A stretch of 53,901 nucleotides of DNA. It comes from Gnetum montanum (taxonomy: Eukaryota > Streptophyta > Gnetopsida > Gnetales > Gnetaceae). Shown one piece after another: positions 23,837-34,982 of the stretch; position 1 is the first letter of the stretch; every line of letters starts with the position of its first letter. A program made the position numbers and the translations under genes. Below the pieces are notes generated by a model, which was given only the letters and a program-made list of their open reading frames with translations, was not told the DNA's origin and ran no database searches. The stretch spans positions 34,872-88,772 of the forward strand of contig MNCI01029521.1 of NCBI GenBank assembly GCA_015680685.1, written 5' to 3'.

Positions 23837-24046
23837 GTAAACGCTTAGAAAAAAATTGTGCCAAAAATCATATGACCTTAAGTATACCGGGAGATTAAAA
23901 TGAAATCCACCTAAGTCATAGGACCTATTATCATAATTTTTGGGCACAATCACACGACAACATAAGATCTTCAATTAAAGGTATGTAGTAAGGTATAACT
24001 TGAATTTGAAAGTAACCTTACTAACGTTTGGCCCATGTGATTGCAG
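23837..24046 (+). other. Putative 5' leader intron of ORF2, element E
   Basis: Donor G/GTAAAC at 23837, a textbook branch site TTACTAAC at 24018-24024, and acceptor GTGATTGCAG ending at 24046, directly before ATG 24047. The length of 210 bp is typical of plant leader introns. Confidence 0.6.
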
Positions 24047-26396
24047 ATGGCCCTGAAACGTTCACAGCGAGAGGGTCCTGTTCAAGGTGAAGTAAAAAAA
24101 CCTTGGAGAGGTGGAAGATGGGTTCCTGCCAGACAACATGTAGAATAGGAGGTGCAATCATTCAGCATCCATCAAGAAGAACCTCCTACAAGATGGTCCG
24201 GGTAGGCAGAAAGAGGAGCTGCTGCTGTGCCTGAACCGGGACAACAACTCATGTTGTCCCTGGAATGTGTTCAGGCTATCTATACGAAGTCCACAGTTGC
24301 TGCGGTAATCATGGAATTGAACTTCGAACCCTTTGCAAAGTTTTCTCATGAGGTTGTTAGGGATCACCTTAAAGGGTCTCCCTTATGGCCTGTCCTTTAT
24401 GAGAGCGGTGCCTGGTACTTAGGTGAAATGTACCTATTTTGGCACAATAAGGAGCAAGGCACCATAGTTAACATTTGTGGTGTGACAGTTGATTTTTCTG
24501 CATAGGCAATTTCGGAAGTGTTAAACCTTCCGAATTCAGGCCCCCAGGTTGCTCAGTTATCTACTCGATCAGACCCTGATGTGTGAAAAGATTGGTTAGA
24601 GAAGGCTTATGGCAGAGATAAAGCTTTTGGTGAGCTGATGATGGAAAAGTGAATTTATTTCAAAATGGGAACCTATCACCTCTTTCGCACAAAAGGATTA
24701 AAAAGAATATCTACGTATGCAGCAAGGGGATGTGCAGTGTTGATGGGAAAGGTTAACACTAACCTTCTCCATCTATATTTGACGGAGATCCTAAGGCGAT
24801 TCAAAAAACAGAAGTCAGGGAAGATGGCGTTGCCTTTTCCCTGTCTTATCAGAAAACTATGCCAACGGGCTGGTATTTGGGAATACACAAATGACGTCCT
24901 ACGAAAGGCCCAAAATGCTTCTTATGCTAAGTTATTAAAGGTGCCAGCTCCAAGAAAGAACACTAGCGAAGAGCTGAGACTAGATGAAGAGGAAGAACAG
25001 ATGACTGGACCACCTGCAACTCAACTTGCAGGACCCAGTCAGCCTCCAGCCACAGGTCCCATCCAACAACAAGAAGCAGGACCCAGGATAGGCCAGGATC
25101 AGCCACTGCCACCGCAAGACTACAGACCGTCGATGAGCCATCTTAGGGCCATCGTTGAGATGGTTAGTTGGGGAAGTCATGATGATGCAAATCTCTTCCA
25201 CATCATCGATGATGCTGACCAGCCTACTATTTCATTAGATCGCACAAGGGGTGAATTATCCATTCAAATAGGAGGAGGGGAAAGTAGATGGTGATAACAG
25301 ATCTCTGAAAACGTGACATCTTTTCAAGTGCAGTTAGAGACTGGTGAAGGGGCCACTGTGGTGGTCATACAACACTAGGATGCTGTGGGAGCTGCTGATG
25401 TGGTCGCTGACCACATCAAGAAATCCTTTAACATACTTGTTGTGCCACCGGCAGATCTTTCAGGAGCACAAGATGCTCAAACTCTTGCCGGAACCTCAAT
25501 GACTCCTACGGAACATGAGGATGCATTGGACAGATTGCTTCAAACAGGACAAGTTTTAATGTCTCTGTTTGACATCCCCTAGGATGTAACGATAATTCAA
25601 TTAGACCTCATTTCCACAAAGGGGAAGCTAGTCTTATCCGAAGTAAGGGCCGAGCATGCTGAAGCTAAAGTGCAGAAATTACAAGAGCAGCTCGTAACCT
25701 TATAGGAAGCACAACGGGATCCTTTGCAATTTGTTCCCACAGACCAGTTGAAAAATTTTAGAACCAAGAAATTAACAAAGCTAATTGCAGAAAATAAGAA
25801 GGTGGCAGAAGAAAAGGAGATGGCCACTTGGGATGCCTCTGTAGCACAAGCACAAACTCATGTGCATATTAAGGCACTCAAGGCCTTACAAGAAGAGAAT
25901 ATCAGGTGGTTGCAGATAATCTTCGGTTGACTTCTGTGGAGAAACAAAAGAATGTTCTTGATGAACACTTTCAGCAGTTGCAAGAACAGTTCATTCGGGT
26001 CAACCGAGATGTAAGCTGTTTAGCCAGAGAAAATCAAACCCTCTTAATGGAGGAAGTACGCACTATTCACCAAAAATCAACCATCAAGATTAGCGTGTGG
26101 CAGAATGAGGCTAAACGACACGAGAAGCTAAAGGAGCATTTTCGTGATCAGGTGGGGATGTACAAACAAATCTTGGAGAAGGAGATCCATATGGCCAAGG
26201 CTCAAATCAAAAACATCAGTGTCCAACACAATGATTCGAGGGCCATATTGGACACTTACGCCTTCGTCCACCTAGCAAAAATTAACCGGGACCTGCAGAT
26301 CCAAGACTTGACCGAATACATGGAGTTGGCAAACCTTAGATATGCCAACCTAGCCATGTTAACAGCAGGATGCCTGAGGTCACAACTCGAGCAGTA
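24047..26396 (+). pseudogene. Element E ORF2: plant-transposon-type domain plus coiled coil
   Basis: One frame runs from ATG 24047 to about 25915 with a few stops, then shifts to another frame to 26396. The N-terminal Lys/Arg/Gln-rich part is followed by a domain at about 24310-24910 with LNFEPFAKF, LKGSPLWPVL, GAWYLGEMY, VNICGVTVDF and a stop-interrupted ISEVLNLP. It continues with TYHLFRTKGLKRIS, VLMGKVNTNL and LPFPCLIRKLCQRAG. This order resembles the 'putative plant transposon protein'/ATHILA ORF-type domain (inference from memory of the family). A Pro/Gln-rich linker (25000-25130) and a long Glu/Lys/Gln-rich coiled coil (25600-26390) follow. No catalytic motif was seen, so a structural or nucleic-acid-binding role is possible. 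The end is joined through a single N at 26419 and lacks about 400 bp found in D. Confidence 0.7.
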
Positions 26397-26513
26397 GGTA
26401 GCTTCCACCCACATCAAANGTTTCATTTCTTTTCCCAGTTAATAATTCCATACCTATCCACTGTGTAATCAATGGAACTTGTTCTCTTTTTAACTCAAGG
26501 ACGAGTTTTTATT

Positions 26514-26527
26514 CAGTCATGGGGGTA
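26514..26527 (+). other. Polypurine tract, element E
   Basis: CAGTCATGGGGGTA abuts TGATGAG of the 3' LTR. Confidence 0.7.
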
Positions 26528-27434
26528 TGATGAGACACGTTGAGCATCGACCGTGATATCGCATACACGATATCATGTATGCGATATCGCGTCTTCCCCT
26601 GCGATATTACATACGCGATATCGCAGTGCACCATCATATCTATAAATAAGAGGTGGCTCTCTCTTGTTTTACATCCCAGTTAGAAGTAGCAAAGCTCTGG
26701 CAGTTTGATCCCTCTAGAGTTAGATTTTTTTCTTGTGTCTGCCTGCAGTGTAGTGAATGTAATTGTACGGTGTCTTTATTCAAGTGTGCTGTACTTGGAC
26801 ACGCTCATGACCGACAATAAAGATTGAGATTACTTCATCATTGTAGCATTCATTTTGTCATTTATTTATCTATTATTTATTTAATGTTATTTACTATTTT
26901 CTCTCTCTCACCCTTAAACTCCTAGAACACGGAATGAGTACAACTTGATTACGAGCATTTAATTGTGACTGCTTGGTAGCCCAGTGGTGTAGCTAGGATC
27001 TACACTTGGTAACCTAGTGGTGTATTTGGGATCTGCGCTTGGTAATCCCAGTGGCGTACCTAGGATCTATGCTTGGTAGTCCCAGTGGTAGTCGTGCACG
27101 AGGTCCAAGATGTGTACGGTTGATCAAGGAATCGGTTGCTCGTTGCACTTAGGCTAGATTAGATTTTCTTATCCTTTTCCTCTTAGTTTATCTTAGTTAA
27201 CATTATTTTCCACTGCCTTCAGGAGTAGCATAGATTAGAAACACATCATACACCTCACTCTGGACTAAACCATATGTGACAAACCTAACACTAGTCCAAG
27301 TGGAAAGATAGTGAACTGCGACCTAAGGCTAACTGTCTAGGTGCCACAACTAGTCCATCTGTGGAGTTCGACCGGATCGCACATAAATGCTCATATTCAT
27401 ATGGTTGAATGTAGGGGTACCTCGCCACTCATCA
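26528..27434 (+). repeat. Element E 3' LTR
   Basis: This 907-bp LTR has five GATATC palindromes (26552-26625), TATA box near 26640 and AATAAAG near 26816. Four subrepeats of 33-34 bp start at 26972, 27005, 27038 and 27072, each with CTTGGTA..CCAGTGG or a close form. It ends CTCATCA followed by CCTAG. Confidence 0.93.
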
Positions 27435-27439
27435 CCTAG

Positions 27440-27908
27440 TTAATCCCTTCTCACCCTAAACTCCTGTTAAACATGGAATGATTACGACTTGATCATGAGC
27501 ATTTAAGTGTGACTACTTGGTAACTTAGTAGCGTACCTAGGATCTGCGCTTGGTAATCCCAGCGGTAGTCATGCACGAAGTCCAAGATGTGTACAGATGA
27601 TTAAGGAATGGATGCTCATCGCACTTAGGCTAGTTTAGATTCTCTCTCACCCTTCTCTCTTAGCTTAGTTAATATTATCTTCCCTTGCCTTCAGGAGTAG
27701 CATTAGTATAGAAACATATCATACACCTCATTCTGGACTAAACCATACGTGAAAAAGTTAACACTAGTCCAGATGGGAAGACAACGAACTGCAACCCAAG
27801 GAAAACTATCTAGATACCACAACTAGTGCTTCTGTGGAGTTTGACCATATCGTCTGTGAAACACTCGTATTCGTATGGTTGAGTGTAGGGGTACCTTGCC
27901 ACTCATCA
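27440..27908 (+). repeat. Element D 5' LTR, second part
   Basis: Continues the D LTR after E (the preceding CCTAG is the duplicated target). It matches 35295-35763 of the D 3' LTR and ends CTCATCA beside the primer site. Confidence 0.93.
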
Positions 27909-27909
27909 T

Positions 27910-27927
27910 TGGCACCATTGCTAGGGA
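27910..27927 (+). other. Primer binding site, tRNA-Asp type (element D)
   Basis: TGGCACCATTGCTAGGGA matches the tRNA-Asp complement at 14 of 18 positions. All differences are transitions of the C-to-T or G-to-A kind. Confidence 0.8.
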
Positions 27928-28049
27928 TGGTGCTAGTTATCTAAATTAGTTATATCATACAAGGTCGCTGTATAGGAATTAACGATATATCTTTTAGGAA
28001 GAAATAATTACAAAAAGTCACATACAAATTCACACACAATTTCATAACT

Positions 28050-30044
28050 ATGCCTCTCCTATAAGACTACGATAATGCCACATCTAGTGAGGCAATTCAT
28101 TGGAGAACCAACGAACTATATGATAATGAAGATTGGAGTACGAAACCTGAGGTGAGGATTTCTTATAAACATAAACATAAACAAAGGCAACATCATCCCA
28201 ACGCACAAAAGCACAACTTACTTGATGATGATGAACCCCTACTGGCCACTACAAGCTTAACGCAAATACAAGAGGCTATTTGAATCTCTCGTAGGCATCG
28301 TACAGAGAGTCGTCTACCTAGGATCGATTTAAAAAACTTCCCTAATTTATCAGGAGGCTATGACATAGATCTACATCAACATTTACAAGCCTTCTACAAT
28401 GCCTGCACATGGAACAACATTGATAATGGTTGGCAAAAACTCAAGCTCTTCCCTATGACACTCGTTGGCCAAGAAAAAGTATGGTATAAATCATTAAAAC
28501 CAAATTCAATACGATGCTGGCCAACAATGGTAGAAGTATTTATTAAAAGATTTCAAACCTATGCTAGAGTGTCAACCTTGAGGAAACAAATCCAAGAGTG
28601 GAAACAAGCACAACATGAACCCTTGGACATGGCCTTAGAAAGATATTATGCCTTGTTAAGCAACTGTCCAAGCCATGAGTTCTCCAATGAAAGGCTAATG
28701 TACCATATCATTGATGGGCTACGTGATGAAACAAGAGAGAGCCTAGGGATGTATGCCCAAGGTCAATTATACGAACTATGAACCCATCAACTCCAAGAGC
28801 TTATTAAGTAGGTAGCAAAAGAAGAAGGAGAAATTGCTAGATGGGAGAGTGTTAAAAAACATCAATGGGACCAAAATATCAACTTAACAAAGGTCCATGA
28901 TCATAAAAAGGACAAATCAGCCTATCACAAGGAGAAAGAACCATCTTTGCTAGTACAACAATTGCTAGAAGAAGTCGAGGAAAAGATCAATAAGATGTTG
29001 GAATGGACACATAAAAAGTGTGAAGAATTTATTGACATTATTGGAGATAGATTTTTGACAACCCAAGAAGCAGGACAAAATATCATTAGACATTTGGAAA
29101 AAAGGGATGAAGAAAATAAGAGTTCAACTGCCAATCACACGTATGAATGCAACATTTGCTTGTACGATCACCCCAAGGCCCAATGCCCAATCTTGTTACA
29201 TTTATATGAGCATTGGGAAAACACATTCCATCTAGAGTTCGTACAAAGATACTGTGTTCGATCACAGTGGCAAAAATCCTAGTCATGGGGGAAACCATCC
29301 CTAAACTGGAGACACCCTTTATATTACCCAAATCCAAATGCTTATCTAGTTCAACATCTTGTTTCCCCAATTGGGTCAACATACTGTATCTCACTGCATT
29401 ATCATTCTCCTCAATACTATCAGCCCATGTCCTCAACACAACCACCACCTTGTGCACCTTACACTTCTCTCCTAATTTTCAACATTCTCATCCTTTCCCT
29501 CCTTCTACATCGCCACCAACTGTTCCTAAGGTGTCTGCACCATAGCAACATCCCTTGAACGTTACTTATGCTACTATTGCCAATAGCAGTGAGAGACCTC
29601 AGCAACATCGAAGGTGTCCCTTCTTTAGAAATGACCCTAGGAAGGGACAACATAATTCCAAGGCCACTGCATCCTCCAACTCAGCACAAATCCAACACTG
29701 TGGTGCATCCTTCTCTTTGAACCCAACGCCTCGTGTTACTTCATTAGGGCCACCAACTAACACTCCAAAAACCATATGGCCCAGTGAACACAGGCATGGA
29801 GAGCAACATCCCAATCCTTGCATAACACCTTATGGACTCAATTATCATAGTGGGTCAACTCGTTATTCGGAAACTACATCTTATAAATTGCCCCACTATG
29901 CTTATGATAATCAGGTGTGTGAACCCCGATGGGGTACGTATGACCAAGTTTCAATATTTCCAACATGCAAGGATCCTCATCTTTCATCCATTAACCCTTG
30001 TCATGCTTAACCGTTTAGTTATGGGGGATATCTCCCATTCTAAA
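28050..30044 (+). pseudogene. Element D gag pseudogene
   Basis: ATG 28050 (MPLL then TAA, as in C). The Retrotrans_gag core is well preserved at 28430-28780: KLFPMTLVGQEKVWYKSLKP, then VEVFIKRFQTYARVSTLRKQ and HIIDGLRDETRESLGMYAQG. A Lys/Glu-rich segment leads to a knuckle C-NI-C-LYD-H-PKAQ-C at 29148-29186. The Pro/Ser/Thr-rich tail ends near FSYGGY (about 30020). The frame is constant to about 29280 and shifts once before 29555. No protease follows. Confidence 0.85.
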
Positions 30045-31440
30045 ATACAAGTAGGGTTAATAAATATTTTTCATTTTCTTTAATCTTACAACTTTTTTGT
30101 TTTCTAGTTTTTCGTTTTCAATTTTTTGTTTTATTATTTTGTCTTTTTGCCTTTTTATAAGTAATCTTGTCTACAAATAAAACACTCATGTGGCTTGTTG
30201 GTTGAGGTGTATTCTATGTTATCGAGTCTCGAGTGATCAATTATGTGGACAGTGAGCCCATTACACCCACTCATCCACTCTACAAATAAGAGATTCTGTT
30301 CAAGGGTATAATGATATTCTTAACATTCTTAAGACTTAAAATTAATTTTGTGTTCATTGTACCCAGAATGAAGAAGGACAGACCAAGAGGGAATGATTAG
30401 GGTGTGACATCAAGGGGACTTGCAGATTCTCTTTGGTAACGTCTGTGAGAGTTATCATGCAATGTGGTTGTACTAAGATCCTTGTAGATCTAACGAAAAA
30501 TGGGAGTAAGAGAAATCAAAAGGCACTAAAAAATCCAATGCTATTCTAGGGGGTACCACTGGAAAGATGTGCACCCAAGCCTGAAGGTTGGCGGCTTCTT
30601 TGGATTCAACAATTGAAAGAAAAAGAGAAAAGAAGAAAGAGAAAAGAAAAATGAAAAGAAAAGTGCCACAAGGCAAAAATCACTCCTCCCTTGAACAAAA
30701 TGCTAAGTGATCGTATGCCTTGTTGTTCTGGTACTCTCATAGTCACTCATCATGGGATGAAACAATGCGATGTCACTGATTAGAGGAATGGACTTGGTCC
30801 TAATCTTGGAACAATGGGTTAATGACACGTTAATCATGCTTTACATGTAGGATTCACTATGCCCTAGGTCAGTCACCTCATGTCCCCATCTCTACAATCC
30901 CTTCTATACACCATCTCATCTCGCTATTCATATAATTGTAGCTGGTGTCTCGTATAGCGTAGAATTCTTACCTCATTCTAGTGATATTTACATGTGTATG
31001 TTTTATGGAACCACTGTGGATTACATTTAACTGTTCGAGTGCCCATAGACACTTTTAAGTGTGGTTACACAAGGGCATTATAGGTTGGAACCTGCTTTGG
31101 GGAGGATCCACTTGTGTAATCTTTTATAATTTTCACTTATGCCACAGCTCACACACTCCATTTCTTACCCTTAGCCTATTTTTCATAACATTCTTTCCCT
31201 TATTACTATCCCTCCGAATTCCAACATTCCAATGTAACCATTACATGGCCTTTTTCTCTCATCTACCATCCGAGGTCCTTACTAATAAATTCCACACCAT
31301 CCTAATTATTTGTGCCTTTTGAATTAATTAAACTACCCTAGAACCTCTTAACAATAGCCCCATGTCCTTAATTCCCATTTTTTATTCCAAAACTACCTTA
31401 AAAAATTTAGTAACCTTCATTGTGCCTAATATCACTAGGG
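30045..31440 (+). other. Element D region between gag and internal promoter
   Basis: Noncoding and co-linear with C and E. A-box-like GGCTTGTTGGTTGAGG lies near 30193, ACAAATAAGAGATTC near 30280 and GGGGAGGATCCACTTG near 31100. Short frames here are not conserved. Confidence 0.55.
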
Positions 31441-31442
31441 CT

Positions 31443-31534
31443 ACAATATTGCGTATGTGATATCGCGGCCGACATGATATCGCATAGGTGATATATTGTA
31501 CGCGATATCATGTTCCATCTGACCTATATATAAG
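31443..31534 (+). promoter_or_regulatory. Internal promoter-like block of element D (GATATC array + TATA)
   Basis: Five GATATC-type units (31443-31511) are followed by TATATATAAG at 31525-31534, then CACAACACTTAGCATC, which matches the sequence after the E internal TATA. The ORF2 start is about 480 bp downstream. Confidence 0.65.
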
Positions 31535-31784
31535 TGGCCCCCCCACAACACTTAGCATCATTTTTCACAATTCACGCGGGGGAAGTTTTCAAATTTTTCT
31601 CTACGACTTGTGAGTGTGAGACCTTTGCTTTTCTACCTATATCTCGCTCATTGGTACTCTGATTTTTATTCTATTTGAATCTACTTGAACTCGAAGTGTT
31701 TCGCTTAGTCATGGGGGAGGGGCATACGCTGAATAGTGCATAAATTTTTTGGAATTTTTCATCGTCCAAAGGACATTATCAAGA

Positions 31785-32012
31785 GTAATTAGTTGTAAAA
31801 TTAAGAATAAAATGTGTCGAAAACAATTTCATTCCCTTAGGTACATCAGGAAACTAAAATTGGAAACCACCTAAGTAAAAAGGACCGACTATTATAATCT
31901 TTCTGGAAACATCACATAGAGATAAAAGAAATTAATTAATTAAGGTAAGAAGTAAAGGTATAACTTAACTTCAGAAACAACCTTACTAAAGCTTGGACCC
32001 GTGTGATTGTAG
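31785..32012 (+). other. Putative 5' leader intron of ORF2, element D
   Basis: Donor-like GA/GTAATT at 31785, branch-like TTACTAAA near 31983, and acceptor GTGATTGTAG ending at 32012 directly before ATG 32013. Length 228 bp. Confidence 0.5.
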
Positions 32013-34819
32013 ATGGCCCCGAAACGTGGACAATAGGAAGGTCTTGTTCAAGGTGGAAGTAAACAACCTAGGAGAGGCGAAGAATAAGTCCCTGCTGGGC
32101 AACATGCAGAGTAGGTGGAACAATCATTTAGCATTCATCAAGAGGACCATCCTACTGTACAATCTGGGCAAGTAGAGGGAGGAGCTGCTGCTGCGTTTAA
32201 ACAAAGAAAACATCTCACGTTGCCCCAGGATTGTGTTCAGGTGATCCACGAGAGGTTCACATTCACTACGGCGATTGTGGAATTAAATTTTGAATCTTTT
32301 GTAGAGTTTTCTCCCAAGGCTGTTAGGGATCACCTCAAAGGGTCTCCCTTATGGCCTATCCTCTCTGAAAGTAGTGCCTGGTACCTAGGGGAGATGTACC
32401 ACTTCTAGCACAACAGAGAACAAGGCACCACTGTTAATATTTGTGGTGTGATAGTTGATTTCTCTACGTAGGCCATTTTGAAAGTATTAAACATTCTAAA
32501 TATAGGGCCCCAGGTTGCTCAGTTGTCTACCCGTTTAGACCCTGATGTGCGACGAGTTTGGTTGGAAAGGGCATATGGCAAGGATAAAACATTTGGAGAG
32601 CTAACGATGAAAGAAAGGATCTATTTGAAAATTGGAACATATCACCTCTTCCCCGTGAAGGGCTTAAAAAGAATCTCAACATATGTGGCAAGAAGATGTG
32701 TAGTGCTGATGGGAAAGATTAATGCTAACCTTCCTTATCTATATTTGATGGAGATCCTGAGGCGGTTCAAGGAATAGAAGACAGGGAAGATGGCGTTGCC
32801 CTTCCCTTGCCTTATCAAGAAGTTTTGCCAATGTGCTGGTATCAGAGGATACACTAATGATGTCCTTTGAAAAGCCCAAAATGCTTCCTATGCTGAACTA
32901 TTAAAGCCACCAGCTGCAAGAAAAATCACCGGTGAGATGCTGGGGCTAGAACAAGAACAAGAATAGATAGCAGGGCCAACGACAACCCAACTTGTAGGAC
33001 CCAGGCAACCTCCAAGTATGGGACCCAACCAACAATAGAAAGCAGGGCCTAGCATGGGCCAGGATCAACCACTGCCGCTGCAAGATTATAGATCGTCGAT
33101 GATCCATCTCAGGGCCATCGCTAAGATGGTTAGTTGGGGAAGTCATGATGATGCAAATCTCTTCCACATCATTGATGATGCCATACAGTCTAAAGTTTCT
33201 TTGGATTGTGCAAGTGGTGAAGTGTTTATTCATATAGGAGGAGGAAAAGTACTTGGTGACAACAAATCTCAGGAAACGCTGCATCTATCCAAGTGAAATT
33301 AGAAATTGGTGAAGGGGCCATAGTGGTGGTCATGCAACACCAGGATGCAGTGGGAGTTGAAAAAGTGGTCACAAACCACATTAAAGAATTTTTCAATGTA
33401 CTTGTTATACCACCAACAGATCTCACAAGAGCACAGGATGCTCAAACTTTGGTTGGAACCTTAATGACTCCTGCAGAACATGCGGATGCACTTGATTGAT
33501 TGCTACAAATAGAACAAATAATGACATCCCTGTTTGACATCCCTTAAGATATTATAGCAATTTAATTAGACCTGATTTCCACTAAGGGAAAGTTGGTTTT
33601 AATAGAAGTAAGGGTCGAGCATGCTGAAGTAGAGGTGAAAAAATTACAAGAGAAGATTGTGGCCCTACAAGCAGCACAACGGGACCCTTTGCAATTTGTT
33701 CCCACAGACTAGCTTGATAGTTTCAAAACTAAGAAACTAATCAAACTACTAACGGAGAATAAAAAGGTGACAGAAGAAAAAGAGAAGGCTGTTTGGGATG
33801 TCTCTGTAGCACAGGCACAAACTCATGTGCATATCAAGGCACTTAAGGCCTTACAGGAGGAAAACAAGCAGCTTGTTGTCGAAAACCTTCGGTTGATTGT
33901 TGTGGAGAAGCAAAAGAATGTTCTCATAGAACATTTCCATTAGTTACAAGAACAATTTATTCGGGTCAACCAAGACATGAGCCGTTTAGCTAGGGAGAAT
34001 CGAACCGTCTCAATGGAGGAGGTATGCGTAATTCATCAGAAGACAGCTATCGAAATAAGCACGTGGAAAAATGAGGCTAAATGGCATGAAAAGCTAAAGG
34101 AGAACTTCTGAGACTAGGTTGGGATGTACAAGTAGATCCTTGAGAAGGAGATCCATATGACCAAGGTCCACATCAATGCTATCTGTGCTCAACACACTGA
34201 CTGGCGGGCCATATTGGACACATTTGCATTAGCCCACCAAGCAAAAGTTAAGAACCGGGACCTACAGATCCAAGACCTGATAGAATACATGAAGTTGGAA
34301 AACTTGTGGTATGCCAACCTTGCCATGTTAACAGTAGGGCACTTGAGGACAGAGCTTGAACAATAGGTAGCTACCACCTACATCAAATACGATAAAGAAT
34401 TTGCAGAATGCAAGAAGATATTGCAAAAATTTGAGATTGCAAATTCTGAACTTGAGGTGGTAAAGAAAAGCTACCAAGGATAGAAAGGTGTCATAACAGA
34501 TTTGGCTTGATGGCTTGCAGATTTTCAAGAGTACAAAGACAAAGCCAGAGCCTATGAGGAGGAACGATAGGTATTTACAGCATGGTATGTCAAGGCAAAT
34601 CAAATGTTTCTGCAACTACCCTGCCCATGGGAAGTGCCGACTCCATCAAACATCAGAACATTAGCATGGATGGCACATGACCCCCAAACTGAAGAGGAGA
34701 AACTCTAGGTAATACTTCAATGCCATCAAGCCCCAAAACCTGGAGCACAAGACAAGGGGAAAGCACCTATGAAGGAGCCACCGCCACCAGGAACTACATT
34801 ATTTCCAACAATTTTGTAG
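32013..34819 (+). pseudogene. Element D ORF2: longest copy, broken
   Basis: About 2.8 kb, with several stops and at least one frameshift (near 33240-33293). It has the same domain order as E: LNFESFVEFSPKAV, DHLKGSPLWPIL, WYLGEMY, then ERAYGKDKTFGEL, TYHLFPVKGLKRIS and VLMGKINANLPYL, then LPFPCLIKKF near 32795. A Gln/Pro linker and a long coiled coil (about 33590-34590) follow. It ends with a Pro-rich KGKAPMKEPPPPGTT tail and TAG at 34817-34819. The tail after 34380 is missing from E. No enzyme motif was recognised. Confidence 0.7.
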
Positions 34820-34968
34820 CTATAGAACATTCTTTGTGTTGTGTCTCAATTTTGTTTTGATTACACACTACAGCATGAACCCATTCTCACCATTCAATAA
34901 TCCCATACCTATCCACTGTGTAATCAATGGAGCTTGTTCTCACTATAACTCGAGGACGAGTTTTCATT

Positions 34969-34982
34969 CAGTCGTGGGGGTA
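34969..34982 (+). other. Polypurine tract, element D
   Basis: CAGTCGTGGGGGTA abuts TGATGAA of the 3' LTR. Confidence 0.7.

Larger units (their letters stand above)
19400..27434 (+). mobile_element. Element E: non-autonomous LTR retrotransposon nested in D
   Basis: Spans 8,035 positions including a run of N, flanked by CCTAG (19395-19399, 27435-27439). It inserted in the same orientation inside the 5' LTR of D, so it is younger than D. It carries the best-preserved gag of the gag-only type and an ORF2 readable over 2.3 kb. It has no pol. Its primer site and gag start are hidden in the N gap. Confidence 0.93.
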
